A DNA stretch of 5,334 nucleotides from Lachnospiraceae bacterium UBA4380 (lineage in GTDB: Bacteria; Bacillota; Clostridia; Lachnospirales; Lachnospiraceae): the NCBI GenBank assembly GCA_002390025.1, contig DGRU01000216.1:12920-18253 (forward strand), read 5' to 3'. Made by a program: the position numbers and the translations under genes. A model generated the notes under the pieces. That model saw nothing but the letters and a program-made list of their open reading frames with translations, was not told the DNA's origin and made no database searches. This document shows positions 5,062 through 5,334 of the stretch, piece after piece (the first letter of the stretch is position 1; every line of letters starts with the position of its first letter).

Positions 5062-5334
5062 TTATTTCTTGTAGAAATCAGGTGTGCCGCCGGTAACGAC
5101 CTTCTCGATCTTGCCGGACTTCTGAGCTGCGACCAGAGCGTCAGCTGTAACAGCTGCTACATAGCCGTCCCATGCGGAGGAGCCGCCGGTTGTGCCCTTT
5201 GCTACGTTGTCTACCCAGTCCTGAAGCTCTACATCGTAGGAATCGATGAAGCGAAGGATCCAGTTCTTCTCGATTGCTGTTGCAACTTCGAAGTTCTTTC
5301 TGGTTGTAGGGAAGGAAGGGCAGGGAAGGTTGAT
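5062..5334 (-). CDS. iolG: Gfo/Idh/MocA oxidoreductase, inositol 2-dehydrogenase type, C-terminal part only
   Basis: Only the last 90 residues plus the TAA stop (5064-5062) are in the window; the N-terminal Rossmann NAD-binding domain lies beyond the right edge. The fragment reads through LRFIDSYDVELQDWVDNVAKG (27-47), then SSAWDGYVAAVTADALVAAQKSGK (52-75), and ends in DFYKK. The pattern F-x-D-SY, then E-x-x-x-W/F-V, then a DG-x-x-A helix with A-x-x-S/A is the C-terminal helix region of inositol dehydrogenases (IolG), which oxidise myo-inositol to scyllo-inosose with NAD+. The neighbouring iolI supports the call. The fragment contains no cofactor or catalytic residues, so another Gfo/Idh/MocA sugar oxidoreductase remains possible. 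It has a purine-starting codon frame that runs open to the window edge, with no sign of a break. Confidence 0.8.
   Translation of the reverse strand: MNLPCPSFPTTRKNFEVATAIEKNWILRFIDSYDVELQDWVDNVAKGTTGGSSAWDGYVAAVTADALVAAQKSGKIEKVVTGGTPDFYKK

Noticed and set aside
3944..5074. Long plus-strand open frame opposite iolI
   Set aside because: It is an antisense shadow of iolI, whose minus-strand product has clear family motifs and metal ligands, and it crosses the terminator and the intercistronic hairpin.

Overview
The window carries part of a sugar or inositol utilisation locus from what is probably an anaerobic gut-type Clostridia (Lachnospiraceae/Oscillospiraceae-like) bacterium. The taxonomic guess rests on strong GGAGG-type ribosome binding sites, a TTG start, a Firmicutes-style lipoprotein signal (lipobox LAAC followed by a Gly/Ser/Ala linker), moderate GC content and the protein families. 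No marker gene fixes the taxon. All five recognisable genes lie on the minus strand, so the locus reads from the right end to the left.

In transcription order: (1) the C-terminal 90 codons of a Gfo/Idh/MocA oxidoreductase of the inositol 2-dehydrogenase (IolG) type, cut by the right edge; (2) a 291-aa IolI-type 2-keto-myo-inositol isomerase with all four metal ligands in place; (3) a 306-aa IolH-type xylose-isomerase-like TIM-barrel protein; (4) a 626-bp non-coding stretch; (5) a 347-aa sugar-binding lipoprotein of the galactose/ribose ABC class; (6) the first 353 codons of its duplicated-domain ABC ATPase (MglA/RbsA class), cut by the left edge. The permease would be expected just beyond the left edge.

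The likely combined function is uptake of a cyclitol or sugar by the ABC importer, oxidation by the IolG-type dehydrogenase, and isomerisation of the keto product by IolI. IolH acts at a step that is not well defined. An IolG+IolI pair is what interconverts D-chiro- and myo-inositol breakdown intermediates in Bacillus subtilis. The substrate here is inferred from context, not proven.

The locus is probably several transcription units. A bidirectional intrinsic terminator separates iolI from iolH, and a candidate promoter precedes iolH. The transporter has a good sigma-A-type promoter (TTGCGT-17-TATAAT) whose -35 and spacer sit inside a perfect 10+10 bp palindrome, a strong operator candidate. 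A terminator-like hairpin lies between the binding-protein and ATPase genes.

The most unusual part is the 626-bp gap. It has a dense cluster of GTGCA/TGCAC half-sites, including two identical copies of GTGCAGGTGCAC 195 bp apart, and a 71-nt nested hairpin with about 26 base pairs. Neither is explained by a coding gene. I see no CRISPR array, tRNA, rRNA, transposase or other clear mobile element.
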